NCBI GenBank assembly: GCA_015064625.1
Contig: SVRW01000003.1
Span: forward strand, 45,511-109,510
DNA from: Oscillospiraceae bacterium
Lineage (GTDB): Bacteria > Bacillota > Clostridia > Oscillospirales > CAG-382
Length of the DNA: 64,000 nucleotides
Direction of reading: 5' to 3'
Program-made: the position numbers and the translations under genes
The notes under the pieces: generated by a model
Told to the model about the DNA's origin: nothing
The model's input: only the letters and a program-made list of their open reading frames with translations
Database searches by the model: none
Shown here: positions 52,493-61,139 of the stretch, one piece after another
Layout: each line of letters starts with the position of its first letter
Position numbering within the stretch: the stretch's first letter is position 1

Positions 52493-54091
52493 ATGTTCTA
52501 CGACAAAGATTATAACTCGGGAAATGATACGTCTGATGAGAACAATTCTGTTTTGAATTCAGACAACAATCTGAAAAATGCGTCAGAAGCTCCATTATCA
52601 AATCAAATAGATGCTTCCGATGAAAAAAGTGTTTTAAATCAGGAATCGGTTATGAAAGAAGTCTCTTCTGAAAAAGGCGAAATTTCCGAAGAAAATCTTT
52701 CTTTAGACAATGATGTTAGCACTGATGAAATGCCGCCTTCGGAGCAAAATGGAATTTCTGATGAAGAAACTGCAAAGAAATCTGATTCCGATTTAAGCAG
52801 TTCTTTCGATTTGGGTGGAAATGGCTCTATATACAGGGATTATCCTATGTATAACAACATACCGCAACCTCAATACACCGAAGACTCGTTTAACAAAGTT
52901 GTTTCACCGCCAAAAAAAGGCAAGGCGGTTTTCTGGATAGCTTTAGTGGTGATGATGGTTTTGAGTATGTTTGCCACTGCAGTTCTTACAAGATATTTTG
53001 GCGTTGGAAACGGGTCTACAGAGGAAGGACTTCCATCTCACGAATATACTCAGACGGTCATCGAACACGTAAAAATTGAAAATCCTAAAAATGAAGCGTA
53101 TACGGATAGAACAAAGCTTTATGAAAAGGCTCAAGAAAGCTGTGTTACCGTTATTTGCGGCATGAAGGGAGGCTATTACGGGCAAACGTCGGAATATTCT
53201 TCACTTGGCAGCGGATTTGTTGTTTCGAAGGATGGGTATATAGTTACAAACGCCCACGTTGTCGAAGGAGCAAACAGTATAAAAATTCGTTTCTATGATG
53301 GAACAGAAAAGGAAGCGTTACTCATCGGAAAGGACTCGATCTGTGATCTTGCCGTTGTTAAAATTCATAGAAGCGATGATCTTGTTCCCGTAAGCTTCGG
53401 AGATTCGTCTTCAGTTCGTATCGGTGAATTTGCCATGGCTATCGGTACGCCTTCAAACGATGATTTGTTTGGAACTATGACTTTTGGTGTTATTTCGGGT
53501 AAGGAAAGAAAGATATCCATAAAAAACACCGCAGGACAAACCGTTAAAACAATGCTTCTTTTGCAGACTGATGCAACTTTGAATCCAGGTAACTCAGGCG
53601 GTCCTCTTTTCAATATGAATGGGCAGGTTATAGGCATAAATACCATGAAGCTAACCGAAACGTTTGAGGGAGTTGGCTTTGCTATTCCATCATCTGGCGC
53701 GGTTAACGTAATTAACTCTCTTATTTCAACGGGTGAATCAAATTATTCTGATTCCAATTACGTTAAAATGGGGTCACAGCTTGGTATTACAGGCGTTACA
53801 ATGAGCGATTCGGTTGAAAAGGAATACGGATTTGCAGATGATTCTCCAAAAGGAGTTCTTGTGGTAACCATTGATAAAGAAGCTTCTGCATATAAAGCGG
53901 GACTTAGCACATATGATGTTATTTGTGAATTCAATGGGGAGGAAATAACAACTATTGAACAGCTCATTGGAGAGATACAGGAATGTTCTCCAGGGGATAA
54001 GGTGACGGTTAAGGTTTATAGAGTTGAGCGTAGCGGAAAGGATGGAAAATATCATACCTATACCTTCGCTCTCGACGCAGTAGAGGGATAA
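52493..54091 (+). CDS. HtrA/DegP-type serine protease, membrane-anchored
   Basis: 532 residues. A ~140-residue acidic, Ser/Asn-rich cytoplasmic N-terminus is followed by one membrane helix (about 145-167). The trypsin-like domain has the triad His255 (NAHVVEG), Asp285 (CDLAVVKI) and Ser368 (NPGNSGGPL). A C-terminal PDZ domain (about 410-520) includes GVLVVTIDKEASAYKAGLST. HtrA proteases clear misfolded envelope proteins. Only 3 bases separate it from a second HtrA gene, and a two-component system follows. Confidence 0.92.
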   Translation: MFYDKDYNSGNDTSDENNSVLNSDNNLKNASEAPLSNQIDASDEKSVLNQESVMKEVSSEKGEISEENLSLDNDVSTDEMPPSEQNGISDEETAKKSDSDLSSSFDLGGNGSIYRDYPMYNNIPQPQYTEDSFNKVVSPPKKGKAVFWIALVVMMVLSMFATAVLTRYFGVGNGSTEEGLPSHEYTQTVIEHVKIENPKNEAYTDRTKLYEKAQESCVTVICGMKGGYYGQTSEYSSLGSGFVVSKDGYIVTNAHVVEGANSIKIRFYDGTEKEALLIGKDSICDLAVVKIHRSDDLVPVSFGDSSSVRIGEFAMAIGTPSNDDLFGTMTFGVISGKERKISIKNTAGQTVKTMLLLQTDATLNPGNSGGPLFNMNGQVIGINTMKLTETFEGVGFAIPSSGAVNVINSLISTGESNYSDSNYVKMGSQLGITGVTMSDSVEKEYGFADDSPKGVLVVTIDKEASAYKAGLSTYDVICEFNGEEITTIEQLIGEIQECSPGDKVTVKVYRVERSGKDGKYHTYTFALDAVEG

Positions 54092-54094
54092 AAA

Positions 54095-55342
54095 ATGAAA
54101 AACAGAAAAACATTATGTATTATAGCTCTTTTGATTTTTGCAATGCTTGCTTTGACATCATGTCAAAGCATGGGAATGCTTTCAGGACTTCTCAATAGCT
54201 CTGAGGCTTCTGAAATTGAAGAAAGCTTTGAGGAATCATCTTTGGACGATGCAGAGTCTGATTCAAGCGAAGCTTCAACAGATGAATCCGATGAATCAGC
54301 GGAAGACGTTCTTAATGAAGTGAGCAAAGAGGATTTTGAAGAAAGCAAGGGGGACTCTCCCATTGCGGATTTGTATGATTATTGTATAGATAGCTGTGTC
54401 AGCATCGTTTGCAAGGTTGTTGTTGAAACTCCAGGAATATGGGGGACTACAACTGAAGAAGGAACTTCTTTAGGAAGCGGATTTGTAATCGAGGGCGGAC
54501 ATATAGTAACGAATCATCACGTTATAGAGGATGCAAAAGAAATAAAAGTTGTTTTCAATGATGGCGAAGAGGCTGACGCTGAGCTTGTTGGTTCTGATGA
54601 AACCTGCGATATTGCTGTATTGAAGGTTAAGACTGATAGGGCATTGACCCCTGTTAAGATAGGAGATTCTTCCAAGGTCAGAGTAGGCGAGGAAGTAATC
54701 GCTATCGGAACTCCTTCAAGTATTGATTTTGCTGGAACTCTCACATACGGTGTTATTTCAGGACTTAACAGAAAGCTTGAAGTTACAAACGAAAGCGGCA
54801 AGGTTTTGAAAACAATGTATCTTATTCAGACGGATGCAACGCTCAACCCTGGTAACTCTGGAGGCCCTCTTTTCAATATGAAGGGTCAGGTTATAGGCAT
54901 AAACAACATGAAGCTTATATCAACCTATGAAGGAATAGGATTTTCAATTCCTATAAACGGAGCTATGGAAATAATCAACGCTCTCATAAAGGGTGAAGAC
55001 GTTCCCGACAGTGATTATGCCACAACGGCGGCATACCTTGGAATTTCAGGTGCAAACGTTTCAAACGTAAGAGAGCAATATAAACTTGGAAATGATGTTC
55101 CCGACGGTGTTTTCGTTCTTTCAGTTGAGAGAAATTCGGCTGTATATGCGGCAGGGCTCAGTATATACGACGTTATAACAAAATTCGAAGATGTGGAAAT
55201 AAAAAGCCTTGAAGCCTTGAAAAACGAGCTTTCAAAACACAGTGCAGGTAAAGAGGTCACGATGGAAATCTACAGACCTTCAAGAAACGGTAACACAGGC
55301 GAAACTATGAAAATAAAATTCAAGCTTGATAAAGCAGGCTGA
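54095..55342 (+). CDS. HtrA/DegP-type serine protease, lipoprotein form
   Basis: 415 residues. Unlike its neighbour it is a lipoprotein: lipobox ALTSC with Cys23, then a Ser/Glu/Asp linker to ~88. The triad is His142 (NHHVIED), Asp172 (CDIAVLKV) and Ser255 (NPGNSGGPL); a C-terminal PDZ domain follows (GVFVLSVERNSAVYAAGLS). Protease and PDZ domains are paralogous to those of the gene at 52493. The two differ in anchoring, so the pair would give protease at two anchor types on the same membrane face. Confidence 0.92.
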   Translation: MKNRKTLCIIALLIFAMLALTSCQSMGMLSGLLNSSEASEIEESFEESSLDDAESDSSEASTDESDESAEDVLNEVSKEDFEESKGDSPIADLYDYCIDSCVSIVCKVVVETPGIWGTTTEEGTSLGSGFVIEGGHIVTNHHVIEDAKEIKVVFNDGEEADAELVGSDETCDIAVLKVKTDRALTPVKIGDSSKVRVGEEVIAIGTPSSIDFAGTLTYGVISGLNRKLEVTNESGKVLKTMYLIQTDATLNPGNSGGPLFNMKGQVIGINNMKLISTYEGIGFSIPINGAMEIINALIKGEDVPDSDYATTAAYLGISGANVSNVREQYKLGNDVPDGVFVLSVERNSAVYAAGLSIYDVITKFEDVEIKSLEALKNELSKHSAGKEVTMEIYRPSRNGNTGETMKIKFKLDKAG

Positions 55343-55397
55343 TATAATTATGACTTTAATATTCTGATGGGTTTCAGAATGTAAGGCTATGTAAATG

Positions 55398-55428
55398 GGG
55401 CTGTAAAAAACTCGTTTTTTTACAGCCC
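55398..55428 (+). terminator. hairpin after HtrA pair
   Basis: GGGCTGTAAAAAA (55398-55410) pairs with TTTTTTACAGCCC (55416-55428). The T-run is inside the stem and none follows, so strength is uncertain. Confidence 0.6.
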
Positions 55429-55496
55429 AAATCTAATTACAAGGGAAAAAGAAGCAATACATGACTTTTTTACGCCTTTGAATATAAGGAGGAAGT

Positions 55497-56171
55497 ATGT
55501 TTAATATTCTTGTTGCGGAAGATGATAATGAATTGAGAAAGCTTTTTTGTACGGTTCTTGAAAAAAATGGATACAGAACTTTTCCTGCTGTTGACGGTGA
55601 AGATGCTCTTATGATTCTTGACAGAGAATACATAGATCTTCTTATATGCGACGTTATGATGCCTAACGTTGATGGCTTTGAGCTTACACAAATGCTCAGA
55701 GATAGTAAATACAATTTGCCTGTTCTTATGATAACCGCAAAAGGCTCTTTTGCTGATAAAAGTCAGGGATTTGCATCCGGTGCGGACGATTATATGGTTA
55801 AGCCCATAGATACAGGTGAAATGCTTCTCCGCGTAAGTGCGCTATTAAGACGTGCGAAAATAGTAAATGAACGTAAGCTTACTGTAGGTGAAACGGTACT
55901 TCAATATGATTATCTTACGGTGAATGACGGAGAAAAGGAAATAGCTCTACCGCAAAAGGAATTCAATATACTATATAAGCTTCTCTCCGAACCGGGACAT
56001 ATTTTCACACGCCAGCATCTTATGGATGAATTTTGGGGAATGGATAGCGAAACGGATGCAAGAACTGTTGACGTTCATATAAACAGACTCAGAGAAAAGT
56101 TTGGAAATAATAAGGATTTTCAGATTGTTACTGTAAGGGGGCTGGGATACAAGGCGGTAAAAATGAAGTAA
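55497..56171 (+). CDS. OmpR-family response regulator
   Basis: 224 residues. Receiver domain: acidic pair in NILVAEDDNELR, phosphoacceptor Asp in LLICDVMMPNVDG, Lys in DYMVKPID. The C-terminal winged helix has FNILYKLLSEPGHIFTRQHLMDEFWG and ARTVDVHINRLREKFG. AAGGAGG precedes ATG 55497. It is paired with the histidine kinase 12 bases downstream. The two HtrA genes upstream make an envelope-stress role plausible, but no binding sites are visible to prove it. Confidence 0.95.
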   Translation: MFNILVAEDDNELRKLFCTVLEKNGYRTFPAVDGEDALMILDREYIDLLICDVMMPNVDGFELTQMLRDSKYNLPVLMITAKGSFADKSQGFASGADDYMVKPIDTGEMLLRVSALLRRAKIVNERKLTVGETVLQYDYLTVNDGEKEIALPQKEFNILYKLLSEPGHIFTRQHLMDEFWGMDSETDARTVDVHINRLREKFGNNKDFQIVTVRGLGYKAVKMK

Positions 56172-56183
56172 CGGAGGTCGAAA

Positions 56184-57230
56184 ATGAAAAAAAGACAGAT
56201 AATAAAAAGCAGAAAACTTTGGATTATTTTCACTTTTCTGACTTTTTCGGTTATGAGCGTTTCCGTTATGGTAACTTCTTTTTGCCTTCTTGTGGCTTTT
56301 GAACGAGGATTACTTTCTCCAAGGTTCGGAATATCAGCTTTTGCACCGTTTTCTGTAACGAGTATCGCTGTTGCGACAGTGCTTTCCATGTTTGTGTCAC
56401 GTGCTATGCTTTATCCCGTCAGGGATTTTTCCGATGCGGCAAAACGAATTTCAAAAGGTGATTTCTCGAAAAAGCTTAATGAAAACAATCTTATTGAGGA
56501 AATAGCATCTGCGAGTAAGAATTTTAATCTTATGATGACCGAGCTTGAAAAGCTTGAGGGGTTCAGAAGCGAATTTGCTGCAAGCGTTTCCCATGAATTC
56601 AAAACTCCACTTGGCAAAATAAAGGGTTATGCAGAGCTTTTGCGCGAGGGAGACCTTTCTTTAGAGGAAAAAGAAAACTGTATAAATCAGATAGTAAGCG
56701 GGGTTGATAAATTAAACGCTATGTCTGAAAAAATGCTTTCTCTTGCCAGATTTGAAAATCAGCAGATTGTTTTGAATAAGTCAAAATTCAGCCTGGACGA
56801 ACAACTGAGACAATGCTTTTTGCTTTTTGAAACCCGTTGGAGCGAAAAGGAAATAGAACCTTCCTTTGAGCTTGAAGAATTTGATTATTTTGGTGATTCA
56901 AATCTTTTGAGCCATATATGGACCAATATTTTTGACAATGCCATTAAGTTTACCCCAAATGGTGGAAATATCAATATAGAACTGAAAAAAGAAAAGCGTT
57001 ATGCCGTTGTTACGGTTTTTAATTCAGGCGAGGGGATAAAAGAAAAGGATATATCCCATATTTTTGAAAAATTTTATCAGGTGGACCGCTCAAGAAACGA
57101 CAGAGGGAGCGGACTTGGACTTTCTCTTGTGAAAAGAATCGTGGAGCTTTGCGGAGGAGAAATATCAGTAAAAAGTGAGCTTGGGAGAGGAACGGAATTC
57201 AAAGTATATCTTCCTTTGTCTGAAATTTGA
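56184..57230 (+). CDS. sensor histidine kinase
   Basis: 348 residues. Two membrane helices at about 12-38 and 55-78 flank only a short outer loop, so it probably senses within the membrane. A HAMP domain follows (YPVRDFSDAAKRISKGDF). The DHp His is in ASVSHEFKTPLGKIKGYAEL, and the ATPase has the N-box IFDNAIKFTPNGG, NSGEGI and DRGSGLGLSLVKRI. This intramembrane-sensing layout with a minimal loop is typical of envelope-stress kinases in Firmicutes. Confidence 0.94.
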   Translation: MKKRQIIKSRKLWIIFTFLTFSVMSVSVMVTSFCLLVAFERGLLSPRFGISAFAPFSVTSIAVATVLSMFVSRAMLYPVRDFSDAAKRISKGDFSKKLNENNLIEEIASASKNFNLMMTELEKLEGFRSEFAASVSHEFKTPLGKIKGYAELLREGDLSLEEKENCINQIVSGVDKLNAMSEKMLSLARFENQQIVLNKSKFSLDEQLRQCFLLFETRWSEKEIEPSFELEEFDYFGDSNLLSHIWTNIFDNAIKFTPNGGNINIELKKEKRYAVVTVFNSGEGIKEKDISHIFEKFYQVDRSRNDRGSGLGLSLVKRIVELCGGEISVKSELGRGTEFKVYLPLSEI

Positions 57231-57281
57231 ATAGAATCCGTATAAAATTTACAAAGTTGTGACATAAAATCAGAAAAATGT

Positions 57282-57311
57282 TTATACAAATCTTCCAAAA
57301 ATATGTATAAT
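57282..57311 (+). promoter_or_regulatory. promoter for GHL10-dockerin gene
   Basis: TTATAC (57282-57287) and TATAAT (57306-57311), spacer 18. The ATG lies ~65 bases downstream. Confidence 0.55.
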
Positions 57312-57376
57312 AGTATATACTGTGAGTAGTATTATCTCATGGAAAATTATTTTAAGATAAAATGAGGCTTATATTT

Positions 57377-59230
57377 ATGAAAAAGAGACTTCTTTCCGTT
57401 TTATTGACATTGGCGATGCTTGCTTCTCTTTGCGTATCTTTTACCTTTACTGGTAATGCCGCAACGCTTGAACCGTCGTCTACGAGCGGCTATACCGTAT
57501 ATCGTGCGAAAGACTATCTTTTTGGTGTAAAGGGGTCTACAACCGTTTCAACTTTTAAAACAGTGTTCAAAGGTCAGAACATTGCTGTAACTGATCCTTC
57601 TGGAAACAGACTTATGAATTCTGCTTATATTCCAACGGGAAGCGTACTTACTCTTATGAGCGGAACTACCGTTCTTGATACTCTCACAGTTATCGTAGGC
57701 GGTGACGTGAATGGCGATGGAAAGGTAAATGCAACTGATACAGCAACTCTTAAAGCTGTATTCAAAAAGACCGTAACTCTCGCAGACCCTTTTGTTCATG
57801 CTGCTGATGCTGACGGAAGCGGTGCTCTTACTTCTACAGACTACATAATGATAAAGAGACAAGTTGCAGGAACTTATACTGTTAACAAAGTTTCTCCCGA
57901 ATACGTTCCAAAGGTAACCGTTCCCAACGTTGTGGGATATACTGCAGCCAATGCTAAAATTGAGCTTGAAAGAAAAGGCTTTGTTTATGCTGAATCTTTC
58001 GTTTTCAGTGATACCATTCTTGCAGGATACGTTGTTTCTCAGGAACCTGCTTCAAGTAAACAAATCCCCGGTTCTACTGTTACGGTTATCGTAAGTAAGG
58101 GGAAAGAGCATACAACAAGAAAAAATTATCTCAATAATATGAAAGCTATATGGCTTACACAGTTTGACCTTTCTGAAATGTGGGCATCAAATTCCGAATC
58201 TGCTTTCAGAGCAAACATAAAGAAAGTTCTTCAAAACTGTTCAAACAACGGCTTTAATACAGTTTTCGTTCAATGTCGTCCAAATGGTGACGCTACTTAC
58301 AGATCAAATCTTTATCCTTGGTCTAAATACGTTTTTACCTATGGGGAAGGTTATTCTGCAACTGCTACAAAAAACTATGACCCACTTGCTGTAACCATTG
58401 ATGAAGGACATAAGCTTAACCTTTCCGTTCATGCTTGGATTAACCCTCTCCGTCTTATGGGAGCTGACGAAATAGTGAACGTTTCAGATAACTATAAATT
58501 AAAGCAATGGTACAATTCCAAGCGTGGAACTTACGTTGTTGACGTTAACGGAACGTATTGGCTTAACCCTGCGTATAAAGAAGTTCGTCAGTATATAATT
58601 GACGGTGCGAAGGAAATTATGGCAAACTATAGTGTTGATGGTTTGCATATCGATGATTATTTCTATCCTACAACGGAAGCTTATTTCGATCAGGAAGCAT
58701 TTAATTCCAGCGGATATCAGAACATTTATAATTTCAGAAGATATAATATGAACCTTTTGGTTTCTGGTCTCTATTCTGCTGCAAAGGCAATTGATATTGA
58801 CCTGATATTCGGTGCTTCTCCTGCGGGTAATCCGACAAAGGTAATCAATTCTCATTGTGCAGACGTTGCACTTTGGTGTTCAAGCTCCAATTATATTGAC
58901 TATATCATGCCTCAGCTTTACTACGGATTTGAACATCCTTCCGCTCCTTTCGATTCAATGGCTCAGAAATGGTCAAGTATTGTAACGTCTCCAACTGTAC
59001 GGTTTTACATAGGCGTTCCTCTTTATAAGGCAGTAGATCCTTCTCTCAGTACGAGCTACGATGGACAGGAATGGTATAATTACGATGATATTATCAAAAG
59101 ACAGATTCAGTATTGTGATAATAACATGCCTAAATGTAAAGGACTTGGAATCTTCAGTTATAATGACCTTGTTAAAGGTGGAGCAGACGTAACGAATATG
59201 ATCCCCGCACTGAAGGCTTTTTCTAACTGA
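57377..59230 (+). CDS. secreted protein with dockerin-like, PASTA and GHL10 domains
   Basis: 617 residues from ATG 57377 (an in-frame ATG at 57362 is also possible). A classical signal peptide (about 1-28) ends GNAAT. Residues 110-167 form a pair of dockerin-like calcium loops, DVNGDGKVNATD and DADGSGALTSTD, each followed by a helix. A PASTA domain covers about 180-243 (VPNVVGYTAANAKIELERKG). GHL10 runs from 255 to the end with VQCRPNGDATYRSNLYPWS, VDGLHIDDYFYP and DYIMPQLYYGFE. It is the third GHL10 protein here, but secreted and not lipid-anchored; the dockerin-like pair suggests docking to a cohesin-bearing surface. Confidence 0.88.
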   Translation: MKKRLLSVLLTLAMLASLCVSFTFTGNAATLEPSSTSGYTVYRAKDYLFGVKGSTTVSTFKTVFKGQNIAVTDPSGNRLMNSAYIPTGSVLTLMSGTTVLDTLTVIVGGDVNGDGKVNATDTATLKAVFKKTVTLADPFVHAADADGSGALTSTDYIMIKRQVAGTYTVNKVSPEYVPKVTVPNVVGYTAANAKIELERKGFVYAESFVFSDTILAGYVVSQEPASSKQIPGSTVTVIVSKGKEHTTRKNYLNNMKAIWLTQFDLSEMWASNSESAFRANIKKVLQNCSNNGFNTVFVQCRPNGDATYRSNLYPWSKYVFTYGEGYSATATKNYDPLAVTIDEGHKLNLSVHAWINPLRLMGADEIVNVSDNYKLKQWYNSKRGTYVVDVNGTYWLNPAYKEVRQYIIDGAKEIMANYSVDGLHIDDYFYPTTEAYFDQEAFNSSGYQNIYNFRRYNMNLLVSGLYSAAKAIDIDLIFGASPAGNPTKVINSHCADVALWCSSSNYIDYIMPQLYYGFEHPSAPFDSMAQKWSSIVTSPTVRFYIGVPLYKAVDPSLSTSYDGQEWYNYDDIIKRQIQYCDNNMPKCKGLGIFSYNDLVKGGADVTNMIPALKAFSN

Positions 59231-59247
59231 CAAAATATTGTGATTGG

Positions 59248-59275
59248 GAAAAACGGTGCATCTGCGCCGTTTTTC
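59248..59275 (+). terminator. rho-independent terminator
   Basis: GAAAAACGGTGCA (59248-59260) pairs with TGCGCCGTTTTTC (59263-59275), with the T-run in the 3' arm. Confidence 0.85.
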
Positions 59276-59305
59276 GAATTAAAACAGGAGCTTACTTTAT
59301 AAATT

Positions 59306-60100
59306 ATGAAAGCATACGTGCTTTTTTCCTCCTCAAACGGAAATTGTACATATATCAAAAACGGAAAAGAAGAAATACTTATAGATGTGGGTCTTTCAGC
59401 AAAAAAGATTTCTGATGCTCTCATAAAGCTTGGAACTAATCTGTCAAACATAACTTCAATTTTTATAACCCATGAGCACATTGACCATATAAAAGCTTTG
59501 AACGTTATATGCCGACATTACAGAATTCCTATATATATTCCTGCAAAAAGTCTTGATTTCGTTGCAACGTCAATGCAGTGGACGGAGGAGCTTCTTGTGG
59601 AAAACAGCGGTGGAGCTGTCAGGGAATTTGATGGATTGAAGATAACCGCTTTCGATACACCTCATGATTCCTTAGGAAGTGTTTGCTTTCGTATTGAAGC
59701 TGAAGATACAACTTTAGGATATGCTACGGATATAGGACATTTGACTTCGGATGTAAAAAAATCGTTGACAGGTTGCGAGTCAGTTGTTATAGAATCAAAT
59801 TATGACCCATATATGCTTAAAAACGGTACATATCCTTATGCAACAAAACAGCGTATCCTTGGGGACAGAGGGCATTTATCCAACGGGGAATGTGCCGCAT
59901 TTCTTCCTGAATTGTATAAAAACGGGACGAGAAATTTTGTTCTTGCTCACTTAAGTCAGAATAATAATAAACCCCATATAGCACTTGCGGAGAGCAGAGG
60001 AGCTTTGGGGGCAAACGGAATTTGCGTTTGTGATACTTTTGGGAAAGCAGATGCCCGACTTTGTGCAGCTATGCCTGACAGTATAGTTGAGATAATATAA
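59306..60100 (+). CDS. MBL-fold metallohydrolase, WalJ/YycJ type
   Basis: 264 residues. It opens SSSNGNCTYIKNGKEEILID, the usual S-x-G-N-C start of this family, and carries the HxHxDH motif in ITHEHIDHIKALN (HEHIDH). Further ligands lie in FDTPHDSLGS, ESNYDPYML and LAHLSQNNNKP. WalJ/YycJ proteins are linked to cell-wall homeostasis through the WalKR regulon in Firmicutes; the substrate is debated. It has a ribosome site AGGAG (59286-59290) before ATG 59306. It lies alone apart from the gene following 18 bases later. Confidence 0.88.
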   Translation: MKAYVLFSSSNGNCTYIKNGKEEILIDVGLSAKKISDALIKLGTNLSNITSIFITHEHIDHIKALNVICRHYRIPIYIPAKSLDFVATSMQWTEELLVENSGGAVREFDGLKITAFDTPHDSLGSVCFRIEAEDTTLGYATDIGHLTSDVKKSLTGCESVVIESNYDPYMLKNGTYPYATKQRILGDRGHLSNGECAAFLPELYKNGTRNFVLAHLSQNNNKPHIALAESRGALGANGICVCDTFGKADARLCAAMPDSIVEII

Positions 60101-60118
60101 TTTTGAAGTAGTAATTAT

Positions 60119-61111
60119 ATGATTCAAAAAGAGAAAAGAAGGTACAAAGAGGCTCTTCGTACCGAAATAATGAGATGCTACAGAGTAATTGAATATCTGG
60201 ACTTTTCTCAGATGGCAGGTTTTCTTCCTGCTGAGGTTATAGAGGGATATGTGCTTAATGATTTGGAAACCCTCGAATATTTTGCTGTGTTCAAATTTCA
60301 AAGCACTTCTGAGAAGGAAATAAGCGGTCTTGGTATAAAGCTTTATTTGTACAGTCATTCTGTAGTTAGCTACAAAAGAATTGATTTCAGTTATCCTAAC
60401 GGCGACATAGGATTTGGCTTACAGGAATATATAGACGACAACACAAAGGAAATTTTGCCCAAAAAAGAACCTGATTCATATATAAAATACGGTGAAATAT
60501 TCGGGTCGTACGTTTTGATTCCTTTACCGAACGCTTATTTTACAAAGCTTAAGGTGGAATTTTCTTACGCTGTATTTTCCGACGGTGAACGTGTAGATTA
60601 TAATTTTCTGTACGGCAGAAACAGACCAAAAAGCTTCAAGAACTACGATGAAGATACAATATTTGCGTTTAACAACGTAAATATATACATGAAGCAGGAG
60701 GAAGAACATCCAACAACCGTTATTCCCGAACAGGGTGAGGTGATGTGGCTTTGCTGTTGCGGACATAAGAATCTTAATTCCACGGAATATTGTTCAAAAT
60801 GTTTGAGAAACAAAAAATGGCAGCTTGATAATCTCAGCGAGGTGGCTCTTGAAAGGGTAACCAACAATCTGAAGCAAGAGGCTGAAGTTTCGTTTACAAG
60901 AATGAAACGTGCTAAATACGAACTAACCGAACTTGAGGAAGATCCTGAAGAGCGAATGAAGCGAATTGAGGAATATCAGAAGGTTCTTGAAAATGTAGCG
61001 AAGCAGCAGGCAGAGCAAAGTCGAAAAAAGTGGATGATATTCCCGAAAATTATTGCCTATTTTGCTGGTTGCTATCTTATTATTTATTTGCTTGGTTTAT
61101 TGATAAGATAA
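60119..61111 (+). CDS. protein with RanBP2-type zinc ribbon and C-terminal helix
   Basis: 330 residues. Residues 1-190 are a beta-rich domain of unknown type. Residues ~208-228 hold a zinc-ribbon-like CxC and CxxC pair (WLCCCGHKNLNSTEYCSKC). A long charged coiled coil follows (~235-295), and one membrane helix ends the chain (IIAYFAGCYLIIYLLGLL). No family is recognised. It lies 18 bases after the WalJ-type gene and 28 before the repeat protein, so these three may be one transcript. Confidence 0.65.
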   Translation: MIQKEKRRYKEALRTEIMRCYRVIEYLDFSQMAGFLPAEVIEGYVLNDLETLEYFAVFKFQSTSEKEISGLGIKLYLYSHSVVSYKRIDFSYPNGDIGFGLQEYIDDNTKEILPKKEPDSYIKYGEIFGSYVLIPLPNAYFTKLKVEFSYAVFSDGERVDYNFLYGRNRPKSFKNYDEDTIFAFNNVNIYMKQEEEHPTTVIPEQGEVMWLCCCGHKNLNSTEYCSKCLRNKKWQLDNLSEVALERVTNNLKQEAEVSFTRMKRAKYELTELEEDPEERMKRIEEYQKVLENVAKQQAEQSRKKWMIFPKIIAYFAGCYLIIYLLGLLIR

Positions 61112-61139
61112 TAAAAATATATCCTGAAAGGAACAGACT

